Shown here: positions 43,550 to 52,396 of the stretch, in pieces
How the letters are laid out: every line of letters starts with the position of its first letter
Numbering within the stretch: the stretch's first letter is position 1
Source: Xanthobacteraceae bacterium
GTDB taxonomy: Bacteria > Pseudomonadota > Alphaproteobacteria > Rhizobiales > Xanthobacteraceae
Length of the DNA: 64,000 nt
NCBI GenBank assembly: GCA_019454205.1
Contig: CP075369.1
Location: 2,930,001 to 2,994,000 of the forward strand
Reading direction: 5' to 3'
Program-made: the position numbers and the translations under genes
Notes under the pieces: model-generated
The model's database searches: none
What the model was told of the DNA's origin: nothing
The model's input: the letters and a program-made list of their open reading frames with translations, nothing else

Positions 43550-44109
43550 GGCACGTCACCCAGATAATCGCATACCGAAAGATGCGCGGCCGCGGCGAGA
43601 TCGGCATAGGTGAGCCGGTCGCCGGCCAGATACTTCCGCGTTCTCGCAAGCCAGCCGAGATAGCGCAAATGGCCGCTGACGTTGGTCTGCGCCGCGCGGA
43701 TCGCGCTTGAATCCGGCGGGCCGCCGCCTTCTTCCGCGCGCATGTAGCGCTTCCAGATTTTCTCGCGGGTAAGGAGGTCGCTCACTTCTGCGAAGAACTT
43801 GGCGTTGAACCATGCGCAGAGCCTGCGCACCTCGACGCGCTCCGAGGCTCCCTCCGGCATCAGGCGGCGCTCGCCCGCGTTCCTGCCGAGCGTCTCGTCG
43901 ACATATTCCGCGATCACGTCCGCGCCGGGGATCGCGATGTCCGCGGCGCCCGTCAGCACCGGCAGGCTGCCCGCCGGATTGATCGCGAGAAATTCCGGCC
44001 GCCGCTTCCAGAACGGTTCCTCGATCAGCGCGGCCTCCACGCCGTATTCGGCGAGCACGAGCCGCGCGAACCGCGAATGGGGACAGAAGAACTGGTGATA
44101 AAGCTGCAT
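43420..44109 (-). CDS. Glutathione S-transferase family protein
   Basis: 229 residues, thioredoxin-like N-terminal domain (LYHQFFCPHSRFARLVLAEYGV, EFLAINPAGSLPVL) and an all-helical C-terminal domain with the TYADLAAAAHLSVCDYLG block containing the capping Asp. Cys in FCPHS may be the active residue. ATG 44109 (MQLYHQFF) is preferred over an in-frame start 21 bases upstream. Substrate unknown; it precedes queG on the same strand. Confidence 0.9.
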   Translation of the reverse strand: MQLYHQFFCPHSRFARLVLAEYGVEAALIEEPFWKRRPEFLAINPAGSLPVLTGAADIAIPGADVIAEYVDETLGRNAGERRLMPEGASERVEVRRLCAWFNAKFFAEVSDLLTREKIWKRYMRAEEGGGPPDSSAIRAAQTNVSGHLRYLGWLARTRKYLAGDRLTYADLAAAAHLSVCDYLGDVPWAEDENAKNWYARMKSRPAFRALLSETIPGLPPSASYTNLDF

Positions 44110-44271
44110 CGCCGGACCGGTTTGCATCATCTTCCTTAATAAAGCGAAGCCGCACGGGCAGGGCGTAAAAACCGTGTGAAACCGGCAAAGATGGGGCGCG
44201 CAACGTAGTTTTGCGGTGCCGTGGCCGCCGCGCTAAACAGCGCGCGATTCAACGGGGCGAAGAATCACTCC

Positions 44272-45078
44272 ATGTCGATTGCGAAGCTGATCGAGGCCTT
44301 TTTTCTCGGCCTGCTCGAAGGCGGCACCGAATTCATCCCCGTTTCCTCGACCGGGCATCTTTTGCTCGCGACCACGTTCCTGAAGTTCCAGACCAGCGGC
44401 AAGACCTTCGAGGTGCTGATCCAGCTTGGCGCGATCCTCGCGATCACGCTGCTCTACCTGAACCGCCTGCTGCGCGTGCTGTTCGCGATTCCGTTCGATC
44501 CTTCCGCGCGCCGTTTCGCGCTCGGCATCATTCTCGCCTTCATCCCGGCGGCGGTGGCGGGCGTGCTGCTGCACGGCTTCATCAAGACCGTGCTGTTCGA
44601 GTCGCCGAAGCTGATCGCAATCAACCTCGTCATCGGCGGGATCATTCTTATCGTCGTGGACAAGATTCGTTTCGAGCCGAAGTACGACGACGCGATGCAG
44701 TTGCCCCTGCTGACGGCGCTCGGCATCGGATTGTTTCAGTGTCTCGCGCTGATCCCCGGCGTATCGCGTTCCGGCTCGACCATCGTGGGCGCGCTGTTGC
44801 TCGGACTGAACAAGCGCGCGGCCGCGGAGTTCTCGTTCTTCCTTGCAATGCCGACGATGCTGGGTGCGTTCGTCTACGACCTCTACAAGAACTACAAGGC
44901 CATGTCGTTCGACGACGGCGCGGTGATCGCGGTCGGATTCATTGCCGCGTTCCTGTCTGCGTTGCTGGTCGTGCGTTTCGTGCTCGACTTCGTCGCGAAG
45001 AACGGATTTTCGTTCTTCGGCTGGTGGCGGATCGCGGTCGGCGCTGCGGCGCTGATCACGCTCTACGCGACGACCTGA
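44272..45078 (+). CDS. uppP: Undecaprenyl-diphosphatase (BacA type)
   Basis: Recycles undecaprenyl pyrophosphate to the monophosphate carrier for peptidoglycan and glycan synthesis; overproduction gives bacitracin resistance. The 268-residue protein has about eight helices and both family motifs: GLLEGGTEFIPVSSTGHLLL and LIPGVSRSGSTIVGALLLG, the latter with the catalytic Ser and Arg. ATG 44272 is chosen over an in-frame start 51 bases upstream because the family starts MSIAKLIEAFFLG. It ends one base before the convergent NDUFA9-like gene. Confidence 0.96.
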   Translation: MSIAKLIEAFFLGLLEGGTEFIPVSSTGHLLLATTFLKFQTSGKTFEVLIQLGAILAITLLYLNRLLRVLFAIPFDPSARRFALGIILAFIPAAVAGVLLHGFIKTVLFESPKLIAINLVIGGIILIVVDKIRFEPKYDDAMQLPLLTALGIGLFQCLALIPGVSRSGSTIVGALLLGLNKRAAAEFSFFLAMPTMLGAFVYDLYKNYKAMSFDDGAVIAVGFIAAFLSALLVVRFVLDFVAKNGFSFFGWWRIAVGAAALITLYATT

Positions 45079-46047
45079 TTACGCCGCCGGCTTGGTGAAC
45101 TGGCCGGCCTTGCGGAAACGCCACAGGTAGCTCGACAGCACCGCGTTCATCGCGGTCGGCGTGATGCCGAGGCCTTCCAGCGTGCGCTGCTCGCGGGCCG
45201 CCGCTTCCGAAACGACATTGTCGCTTTCGAGCAGCGTCACCTGATCGCGCGTCAGCATCGGCTTCGGCATCAGCTCCATGAAGAATGCCTGGATGCGCGC
45301 GACGGCGAACGGCAGCGGCACGAGCAGGCGCGAACGGTCGATCTCGCGCAGCGTGATCTCCATCAGCTCGCGGAAGGATTTCACTTCCGGCCCGCCGAGT
45401 TCGTAAACGGTGCGCGGCGTGGCCTCGCCTTCGACCGCGCGCGTGATCGCGGTAGCAACATCGCCGACGAAGACCGGCTGGAATTTCGTTTCGCCGCCGC
45501 CGATCAGCGGCAGCAACGGCGAAATGCGCGCGAGCGATGCGAAGCGGTTGAAGAAGTCGTCTTCCGGCCCGAACACGATGGAGGGGCGCATCACGACTGC
45601 ATCCGGCCGCTCCGCGAAGGCCGCGGCTTCGCCCAGCGCCTTCGTGCGCGCGTAGTTCGATTTCGAGTTTTCGTCGGCGCCGATGGCGGAGAGATGCACG
45701 AGCTTCGCGCCTTCCGCCTTCGCGGCCTTTGCAACCGCGCCCGCGCCTTCCGCCTGCACGGCGTCGAAGCGTTGCGCGCCGGACTGATAAAGAATCCCGA
45801 CCAGATTCACGACCGCGCTGGAGCCTTCCGCCGCGCGCGCGACCGACTCCGGGTAACGCAGGTTCGCCTGCACCGCGTTGATCTGGCCCACCACGCCGAG
45901 CGGTTGGAGATGGCCTGCGAGATCGGGCCGGCGGACCGCGACGCGGATGCGCCAGCCGCGCTTCGCCAGCGCGCGGACCAGATGGCGTCCGATGAAGCCG
46001 GAGCCGCCGAAAATCGTCACCAAACGGTCGGACGGAATCTGCGCCAT
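45079..46047 (-). CDS. NDUFA9-like atypical SDR (complex I associated)
   Basis: 322-residue extended/atypical short-chain dehydrogenase. NAD(P)-binding TIFGGSGFIGRHLVRAL at the N-terminus, then VVNLVGILYQSGAQRF and VMRPSIVFGPEDDFFNRFA, characteristic of the alphaproteobacterial homologue of mitochondrial complex I subunit NDUFA9. It lacks the canonical YxxxK in the usual place, so it may bind nucleotide without catalysis. No nuo genes are nearby. Confidence 0.88.
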   Translation of the reverse strand: MAQIPSDRLVTIFGGSGFIGRHLVRALAKRGWRIRVAVRRPDLAGHLQPLGVVGQINAVQANLRYPESVARAAEGSSAVVNLVGILYQSGAQRFDAVQAEGAGAVAKAAKAEGAKLVHLSAIGADENSKSNYARTKALGEAAAFAERPDAVVMRPSIVFGPEDDFFNRFASLARISPLLPLIGGGETKFQPVFVGDVATAITRAVEGEATPRTVYELGGPEVKSFRELMEITLREIDRSRLLVPLPFAVARIQAFFMELMPKPMLTRDQVTLLESDNVVSEAAAREQRTLEGLGITPTAMNAVLSSYLWRFRKAGQFTKPAA

Positions 46048-46157
46048 CGTTGTGTCTCGCTAGGGAAAACCGGGCTTTCTCACCGAGCGTTACAAGATCA
46101 GTTTTTGGCCGTCAAAGCGCGCTTCGCCGCTGGCCGCGCGAAGTCCGCCGCCTTCGA

Positions 46158-46186
46158 TTGACAAGGCTGGAGGCCTAGCCCTACCT
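46158..46186 (+). promoter_or_regulatory. Sigma-70 promoter of tRNA-Leu
   Basis: TTGACA at 46158-46163, a 17-base spacer and CTACCT at 46181-46186. The predicted start near 46193 lies about 20 bases before the mature tRNA 5' end. Confidence 0.6.
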
Positions 46187-46213
46187 AGCGCCGCTTGACG
46201 GCAAGCCGCGCCT

Positions 46214-46298
<85 letters not shown>

Positions 46299-46469
46299 GC
46301 GGCCGCGTGACGCCGCGAAGGCAGGCAAAACGCCAGCCTGTTTCGCGCCACTGCGCTGTTAATCTTTTTGCGAATCGTTAGCTGGTATGGTCGCGGGACG
46401 CGCGGCGCTCGCAGCCGGGTGTCCGGCTTTGCGCGCTGTCCGGTTAGGGAACATAACGTCGAGAACCAG

Positions 46470-47084
46470 ATGACCATTCGGCTGCATCGCGGCGATCTCC
46501 CCGATCTCTCCGCATATAAAGAGTCGGTTGCGATCGACACCGAGACGCTGGGTTTAAATCCGAGCCGCGATCGTCTTTGCGTCGTGCAGCTTTCTCCCGG
46601 CGACGGCACTGCGGATGTCGTGCAGATTCCCGCCGGTCCGGTGAACGCGCCGAACATCGCGAAGCTGCTCGCCGATCCGGCGCGGCTGAAGATTTTCCAT
46701 TTCGCGCGCTTCGACCTCGCGGTGCTCTACAAGAATCTCGGCGTGATGGCGCAGCCGGTCTACTGCACCAAGATCGTGTCGCGGCTGGTCCGCACCTACA
46801 CCGACCGCCACAGCCTCAAGGAACTCGCCCGCGAACTGCTCGGCATGGACATGTCGAAGCAGCAGCAAAGCTCGGACTGGGGCGCGGATAAGCTGAGCGA
46901 GGCGCAGGTCGCCTACGCTGCGTCGGACGTGCTCTATCTCCACCAGATCAAGCGCAAGCTCGACGAAATGCTGGCCCGCGAGGGCCGCGAAGCGCTGGCG
47001 GAGGCCTGTTTCCGCTTCCTTCCGGCCCGCGTCGCCCTCGATCTGGGCGGCTGGGCCGAGGAAGACATCTTCAGCCATTCGTGA
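46470..47084 (+). CDS. Ribonuclease D (short form, exonuclease domain only)
   Basis: 204-residue 3'-5' exoribonuclease of the DEDDy family. AIDTETLGL carries the first two acids, HFARFDLAVL the third, and YAASDVLYL the Tyr and last Asp. The C-terminal HRDC domains of E. coli RNase D are missing, giving the short form. ATG 46470 is chosen because upstream in-frame sequence lacks homology. It lies 171 bases after tRNA-Leu. Confidence 0.93.
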   Translation: MTIRLHRGDLPDLSAYKESVAIDTETLGLNPSRDRLCVVQLSPGDGTADVVQIPAGPVNAPNIAKLLADPARLKIFHFARFDLAVLYKNLGVMAQPVYCTKIVSRLVRTYTDRHSLKELARELLGMDMSKQQQSSDWGADKLSEAQVAYAASDVLYLHQIKRKLDEMLAREGREALAEACFRFLPARVALDLGGWAEEDIFSHS

Positions 47085-47168
47085 TCGGCCCGGCCTCGCG
47101 GACCATGGTCCGGGGCCGTCCGAAAGCCGTAATTACGCAGTTTATACGGGGCGCACATCGGAACCCAA

Positions 47169-47936
47169 ATGAACCGGAACGTACCATCGGCGGGCGGCCA
47201 CCCCCGCCGGCAGCATGTGGATCGCCGCGCCTTCGCCTATGGCGATGCCGTGCGCCATTCCACGCGCGTGCGTTTCATGCGCCGGATTTTCCCGATTCTC
47301 ACGGGAAGCATCCTCGTCGTCGTCGCGCTGATCGTCTGGCTCGATCCGTTCCGGCTGGTGCGCGATTTTCCACTCGATCTGATGAAGCTCTCGATTCAGG
47401 GCAACAAGCTGGTGATGGATGCGCCGAAGCTCTCCGGTTTCACCAAGGACGGCCGCGGCTACAACGTCACCGCACAATCGGCCGCGCAGGACCTGACCCG
47501 CACCAATGTCATCGAACTGAACGGCATCATCGCGAGTTTCACGCTCACCGGCGGCACCACCGAACTGAAGGCGGTGAAAGGCGAATACGATACCAAGGCC
47601 GACCGCGTGCAGCTTACCGAAGGTGTCGTCATCACCTCGTCGCAGGGCTATCAGGGCCGCCTGCGCGATGCGCTGATCGAGGTGAAGAAGGGCCATGTCG
47701 TCACCACGAACCCGGTAGACATCATCTTCAACAATGGCGCGCTGCGCGCCGACCGGATGGAAGTCTTCAACAACGGCGCCCACGCGATCTTCGAAGGGCG
47801 CGTGACCTTCATCACCAACCTGCCGCCGCCTTCCGAGAATGCGTCTCCGCAGGCTGAAAAGGACGACGTCACGCCGCCAAATACGGCTGCGGCGACCGCC
47901 AACCAGAATCAGGTAACGCCTCCGCTCACCCGATGA
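47169..47936 (+). CDS. lptC: LPS export ABC transporter periplasmic protein LptC
   Basis: Bitopic protein linking the LptBFG transporter to periplasmic LptA in lipopolysaccharide transport. 255 residues: cytoplasmic tail (1-39), one transmembrane helix (about 40-58, FPILTGSILVVVALIVW) and a beta-jellyroll LptC domain (YNVTAQSAAQDLTRTNVIEL, KAVKGEYDTKADRVQL). ATGA overlap with lptA. Confidence 0.9.
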   Translation: MNRNVPSAGGHPRRQHVDRRAFAYGDAVRHSTRVRFMRRIFPILTGSILVVVALIVWLDPFRLVRDFPLDLMKLSIQGNKLVMDAPKLSGFTKDGRGYNVTAQSAAQDLTRTNVIELNGIIASFTLTGGTTELKAVKGEYDTKADRVQLTEGVVITSSQGYQGRLRDALIEVKKGHVVTTNPVDIIFNNGALRADRMEVFNNGAHAIFEGRVTFITNLPPPSENASPQAEKDDVTPPNTAAATANQNQVTPPLTR

Positions 47937-48673
47937 ATCATTCGCTTCCGCGCAATCTTCTCGTTCTCGCCGTGCTGTCTTCGCTGACGGCGGTGCTTCC
48001 GTTCGCCGGACCTTCGCCTTCCTTCGCGCAGACCAAGAAGGCGGAAAAAGAGGTGGTGCCGAACGCCTTTCAGGGCTTCTCGCGCAACCGCAAGGACCCG
48101 ATCAAGATCGAGGCGAATTCGCTGGAAGTGAAGGACAAGGACAAGACCGCAGTCTTCACCGGCAACGTCATCGTCACGCAGGGCGACACCACCATGCGCT
48201 GCCGTGAATTGACGATCTTCTATGACGGCAATGCGCTTTCCGCCGTCGACGGCAAGGACAAGAAGGAGCAGCCCGCTCCGCAGGCTAAAGCGCCCGGCGC
48301 GAAGCAAACTGCCTCCGCGCAAAAGATCAAACGGCTGATCGCGGTCGGCGGCGTCATCGTCACCGCCACCAATCAAAAAGCGACCGGCGACCACGGCCTG
48401 TTCGAGATGGCGACCAATACCGTCACCCTCACCGGCAACGTGGTGGTGACGCAGGGTCCGAACGTGATGAACGGCAGCAAGCTGGTGGTGGACCTCAATT
48501 CCGGCCGCTCCCGGCTCGACGGCCAGCAGAAGGGCGGGAGCACGCGCGTCCACGGCTTGTTCGTGCCGAACTCGGTTGATGAAAAGAACAAGGACGCCAA
48601 GGACGGGAACAAGGACGGGAATAAAAAGAAACCGGCCCGGGGCAAGAAAACCTCTCCTGATTCCGGGCAGTAA
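47933..48673 (+). CDS. lptA: LPS transport periplasmic protein LptA (OstA-like)
   Basis: 246 residues with a signal peptide ending near SFAQ (about 31). The OstA-type beta-jellyroll contains PIKIEANSLEVKDKDKTAVFTGNV and VTQGDTTMRCRELTIFYDG, and a second segment TVTLTGNVVVTQGPNVMNG. The core is split by a linker rich in Lys, Gln and Pro (about 110-135). The Lys-rich tail is probably disordered. Starts inside the lptC stop codon. Confidence 0.92.
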   Translation: MNHSLPRNLLVLAVLSSLTAVLPFAGPSPSFAQTKKAEKEVVPNAFQGFSRNRKDPIKIEANSLEVKDKDKTAVFTGNVIVTQGDTTMRCRELTIFYDGNALSAVDGKDKKEQPAPQAKAPGAKQTASAQKIKRLIAVGGVIVTATNQKATGDHGLFEMATNTVTLTGNVVVTQGPNVMNGSKLVVDLNSGRSRLDGQQKGGSTRVHGLFVPNSVDEKNKDAKDGNKDGNKKKPARGKKTSPDSGQ

Positions 48674-48772
48674 CCTAATCTGGCCCCGGATTTGCTTCCC
48701 CGGCGCGAACGATTTATCAAAACCATTCCTGCATGAGTACGCCTTCGCCGGGCCTGAAAGACCGGCGATTCG

Positions 48773-50080
48773 GTGCCCGACCGGCACGCGCCGCCGGGTT
48801 GTCCGCCAGAAAATCCTGCGGCCGTGCAATGGCCGGGAGCGTTGCGGCGGCAAGGAAGGGAGAAATCGCTGAGCTGGTTCCGCTCAAAATCCGGAGACAA
48901 GCGCGACACTCCCGCACTGACGGAGCAGTGGCGGCTGGACGCGCCCGAGCGGCGCGCGCCCCAGCGCGTACCGGAACGGCGTGCCCCCGAACGCGAAGTG
49001 ACGGAACAGCGCCCGCCGCGCGCCGCGCCGCCGCCCCGTCCCCAGAACGAAAATCCTGACGAGCGTCCGGCGCGCCTCTGGCAGCCGCCCGCGCCGCCGC
49101 GCCCGCAACCGCAGCAGCGCCAGGACGCAAGGCCGCCGCGCGAAGAAGTGCGGCCGCAGCCGCGCGAGAATCCGCGTCCCCCGCAGCCGCCCCGGCAAGA
49201 CGCGCGTCCACTTCCGCCGCGTCCTGCCGAGCCGCGTCACGATCCCCGTCCCGCGCCGCCCCAACGGCAGGAAGCGCGCCGCCCCGACAACCAGCCGTTC
49301 GACCGGCCGCGCGGCGCGAACCGCGATTCCGTGCCGATGCCGGTACCGATTCCGGGCGAGGGAATCCTCGCAGCCGAAGGCTTGCAGAAATCCTATGGCG
49401 CACGCCGCGTCGTGAACGGCGTCAGCATCGAAGTCATGCGCGGCGAAGCGGTCGGGATTCTCGGACCGAACGGTGCGGGCAAGACCACCTGCTTCTACAT
49501 GGTGACCGGCCTCGTCGAGCCGGATGCGGGCCGCATCACGCTCGACGGTCACGACGTCACGAAGCTGCCGATGTATCGCCGCGCGCGGCTCGGCATCGGC
49601 TATCTGCCGCAGGAGCCGTCGATCTTTCGCGGGCTGAACGTGGAAGACAATCTGCGCGCGGTGCTCGAAGTCGTGGAGCCGGACCGCGAGCGGCGCGAAC
49701 AGCGCCTCGACGATCTGCTCGACGAATTCGATATCGCGCGGCTGCGCAAGTCTCCTTCGATCGCGCTTTCGGGCGGCGAACGCCGCCGCGTGGAAATCGC
49801 CCGCTCGCTTGCCGCGAACCCGCACTACATGCTGCTCGACGAACCCTTCGCCGGCATCGACCCGATCGCGGTCGGCGACATCCGCGCGCTGGTACGGCTG
49901 CTGACGCGCCGCGACATCGGCGTGCTGATTACCGATCACAACGTGCGCGAGACGCTCGGCATCATCGACCGCGCCTACATCGTTCATTCCGGCTCGATCC
50001 TGATGGAAGGTTCGCCGGAGGAAATCGTCGAAAGCCCCGAAGTGCGCCGCCTCTATCTCGGCGAGGAGTTCCGGCTCTAG
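48773..50080 (+). CDS. lptB: LPS export ABC transporter ATP-binding protein LptB with long Pro/Arg-rich N-terminal extension
   Basis: Cytosolic ATPase powering lipopolysaccharide extraction. The C-terminal 240 residues are a complete LptB: Walker A LGPNGAGKTT, Q-loop GYLPQEPSIFRG, signature LSGGERRRVEIARS, Walker B YMLLDEPFAGIDP and switch His ITDHNVRE. About 190 residues precede it, very rich in Pro, Arg, Gln and Glu. Starts: GTG 48773 or GTG 48824; a CTG at 48869 has AAGGGAG at ideal distance and would give LSWFRSKSG, closest to related extended LptB proteins. Lies in lptC-lptA-lptB-rpoN. Confidence 0.92.
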   Translation: MPDRHAPPGCPPENPAAVQWPGALRRQGREKSLSWFRSKSGDKRDTPALTEQWRLDAPERRAPQRVPERRAPEREVTEQRPPRAAPPPRPQNENPDERPARLWQPPAPPRPQPQQRQDARPPREEVRPQPRENPRPPQPPRQDARPLPPRPAEPRHDPRPAPPQRQEARRPDNQPFDRPRGANRDSVPMPVPIPGEGILAAEGLQKSYGARRVVNGVSIEVMRGEAVGILGPNGAGKTTCFYMVTGLVEPDAGRITLDGHDVTKLPMYRRARLGIGYLPQEPSIFRGLNVEDNLRAVLEVVEPDRERREQRLDDLLDEFDIARLRKSPSIALSGGERRRVEIARSLAANPHYMLLDEPFAGIDPIAVGDIRALVRLLTRRDIGVLITDHNVRETLGIIDRAYIVHSGSILMEGSPEEIVESPEVRRLYLGEEFRL

Positions 50081-50094
50081 CCGGGTTGCGCGCA

Positions 50095-51645
50095 ATGGCA
50101 ATCTCGCAAAAACTCGAAATGCGGACGAGCCAGGGGCTCGTGATGACGCCGCAGCTGATGCAGGCGATCAAGCTGCTGCAACTGTCCAATCTCGATCTCG
50201 TTACGTTTGTCGAAGCCGAACTGGAACGCAATCCGCTGCTGGAGCGCGCGGAAGAACCGGAAGGCGAGCGCAACAGCGAGTCTCTGCCCGAAGCGCAAAC
50301 AGAATTTTCCGCCGAGGGAGAAGGCGGCGAGGATCGTGGCGGCGACGACTGGATGGAGGACCGCTTCGAGAGCCGTGCCGCGATGGAAGAACAGCTCGGC
50401 ACCAATCTCGAAAACGTATTTCCCGACGACGCCCCTGCGGCGCCTTCCGAAGCGGCGCCCGCGCAGCAGGAACCGGCGGCTTATTCCGAATGGTCGAGCG
50501 TCGGTCCCGGCGGACGCCCCGACGACGACTATAATCTCGAAGCCTTCGTTTCCGCGGAAGTCACGCTGCACGAACACCTGTCGCGGCAACTCTCGCTCGC
50601 GATCATGGATCCGGTGCATCGCCTGATCGGGCAGCATCTGATCGATTCGGTAGACGAGGGCGGCTATCTGCGTTCCGATCTCGCGGAAGTGTCGGAGAAG
50701 CTCGGCGCGCCGCAATCCGAAATCGAAACCGTGCTGCGCGAATTGCAGGCCTTTGATCCGCCCGGCGTATGCGCGCGCGATCTTGCGGAGTGCCTGACCA
50801 TCCAGTTGCGCGAGCGCGACCGCCTCGATCCGGCGATGCAGGCGCTGGTCGGCAATCTCGATCTGCTCGCGAAGCGCGACTACGCGGCGCTGCGCCGGAT
50901 CTGCAACGTGGACGAGGAAGACCTCGCCGACATGGTCGCGGAATTGCGCCGCCTCAATCCGAAGCCGGGCCTCGTGTTCGGCGGCGGCGTGGTGCAGCCG
51001 GTCGTGCCCGACGTCTATGTGCGCCCGGCCGCCGACGGCGGCTGGAATGTCGAACTCAACTCCGACACGCTGCCGAAGGTGCTGGTGAACCAGACCTATT
51101 ATTCGCGCGTCTCCAAGGGGCCGATCTCGGACAAGGAAAAGGCGTTCCTGACCGAATGCATGCAGACCGCTACCTGGCTGACGCGCTCGCTCGACCAGCG
51201 CGCGCGCACGATCCTCAAGGTCGCAACCGAAATCGTTCGCCAGCAGGATGCATTTCTGGTGCAGGGCGTGCAGCATTTGCGGCCGCTGAACCTGCGCATG
51301 GTCGCGGACGCGATCTCGATGCACGAATCCACTGTGTCGCGCGTGACCGCCAACAAATATATGGCGACGCCGCGCGGCATTTTCGAACTGAAATATTTCT
51401 TCTCGTCGGCCATCGCTTCGGCCGAAGGCGGCGAAGCCCATTCGTCGGAAGCCGTGCGCGACCGCATCAAGCGCCTGATCGACGAGGAAAAGCCCGACGA
51501 CATTCTCTCCGACGACACCATCGTGACCAAGCTGAAGGATGCCGGCATCGACATCGCCCGGCGCACGGTCGCGAAATATCGCGAATCGCTCCGCATTCCG
51601 TCTTCGGTGCAGCGCCGCCGCGAAAAGCGCGCAGGCTCGATTTAG
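50095..51645 (+). CDS. rpoN: RNA polymerase sigma-54 factor
   Basis: Alternative sigma factor for nitrogen, dicarboxylate and related promoters, needing enhancer-binding ATPases. From ATG 50095 it has 516 residues: Gln-rich region I (MTPQLMQAIKLLQLSNLDL), acidic variable region II (about 55-140), core-binding domain, helix-turn-helix HESTVSRVTANKY and the RpoN box ARRTVAKYRESL. The linkage with ptsN and hpf is classical. Confidence 0.98.
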   Translation: MAISQKLEMRTSQGLVMTPQLMQAIKLLQLSNLDLVTFVEAELERNPLLERAEEPEGERNSESLPEAQTEFSAEGEGGEDRGGDDWMEDRFESRAAMEEQLGTNLENVFPDDAPAAPSEAAPAQQEPAAYSEWSSVGPGGRPDDDYNLEAFVSAEVTLHEHLSRQLSLAIMDPVHRLIGQHLIDSVDEGGYLRSDLAEVSEKLGAPQSEIETVLRELQAFDPPGVCARDLAECLTIQLRERDRLDPAMQALVGNLDLLAKRDYAALRRICNVDEEDLADMVAELRRLNPKPGLVFGGGVVQPVVPDVYVRPAADGGWNVELNSDTLPKVLVNQTYYSRVSKGPISDKEKAFLTECMQTATWLTRSLDQRARTILKVATEIVRQQDAFLVQGVQHLRPLNLRMVADAISMHESTVSRVTANKYMATPRGIFELKYFFSSAIASAEGGEAHSSEAVRDRIKRLIDEEKPDDILSDDTIVTKLKDAGIDIARRTVAKYRESLRIPSSVQRRREKRAGSI

Positions 51646-51711
51646 TTTTTTTGGCTTTCAAGCCGGCGGCAGCGGCGTAATAATCAATCCAGCAACAGGG
51701 AAGAAATTCGA

Positions 51712-52287
51712 ATGTTCCGCGTCTCCGGAAAGAATGTCGATGTTGGCGATTCGCTGCGCGAGCGTGTCACGGACAAGGTGAGTGCCGCGCTCGACAAATA
51801 TTTCCAGCACGGCTGGTCCGGTCACACCACGATTTCGCGCGACGGCCCCGGTTTCCGCGCCGATTGCGTGTTGCATCTCGATTCTGGAATCGTTCTTGAA
51901 GCGCACGCCAGCGCGCAGGATCCGGTCGTCGCCGCCGACGACGCGGTCGAGAAAATCGAAAAGCGGCTGCGCCGCTACAAGCGCCGTCTGAAAGATCGCG
52001 GCACGACGATTCGCGCGCAGGAAGCGCAGCTTTCCGCGACCAATTACGTCATCGAGGCGCCGGACGAAGCCGAGGAAGAACCGGAAGGCTGGAATCCCGT
52101 GACCATCGCGGAAACGCCTTCTTCGCTGCCGGAACTCTCGGTGCGCGATGCGGTCGCCGAACTCGACCTCACCGGCGCGCCGGTGGTGGTTTTCCGTCAC
52201 GTCAATGGCGGGGGGATCAATATCGTTTACCGCAGGCGGGACGGTAACATCGGATGGGTTCATCCTCGCGCGGCAGACGAAAAATAG
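51712..52287 (+). CDS. hpf: Ribosome hibernation-promoting factor, long form
   Basis: 191 residues, the long HPF that by itself dimerises ribosomes to 100S. N-terminal S30AE domain (MFRVSGKNVDVGDSLRERV, basic helix KRLRRYKRRLKDRG) then a linker and the C-terminal dimerisation domain (about 130-190: APVVVFRHVNGGGINIVYRR, GNIGWVHPR). ATG 51712 has AGGGAAG upstream. Confidence 0.95.
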   Translation: MFRVSGKNVDVGDSLRERVTDKVSAALDKYFQHGWSGHTTISRDGPGFRADCVLHLDSGIVLEAHASAQDPVVAADDAVEKIEKRLRRYKRRLKDRGTTIRAQEAQLSATNYVIEAPDEAEEEPEGWNPVTIAETPSSLPELSVRDAVAELDLTGAPVVVFRHVNGGGINIVYRRRDGNIGWVHPRAADEK

Positions 52288-52291
52288 GTGA

Positions 52292-52320
52292 TTGACCGCC
52301 CGCGAGGGCGCTTCTATACC
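52292..52320 (+). promoter_or_regulatory. Sigma-70 promoter of ptsN
   Basis: TTGACC at 52292-52297, 17-base spacer, TATACC at 52315-52320, starting five bases after the hpf stop. It predicts a separate ptsN transcript starting about 70 bases before ATG 52397, and shows that in-frame TTG at 52292 is promoter sequence rather than a start codon. Confidence 0.65.
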
Positions 52321-52396
52321 CCGCGCCTTCGGACCCCGAGTCACGCGGCAAAAGTTATGCTCCGTGGCCACGAACCGGAAAGATTGGATAGAGGCC

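Noticed and set aside
46299..46469. Terminator after tRNA-Leu
   Set aside because: Only a 5-bp CAGGC/GCCTG stem with a short T run; too weak to call.
48733..49059. Plus-strand 108-codon ATG frame overlapping the LptB extension
   Set aside because: Out of frame with LptB and of extreme Ala/Arg composition typical of shadows; the P/R-rich frame continuous with LptB is the better reading.
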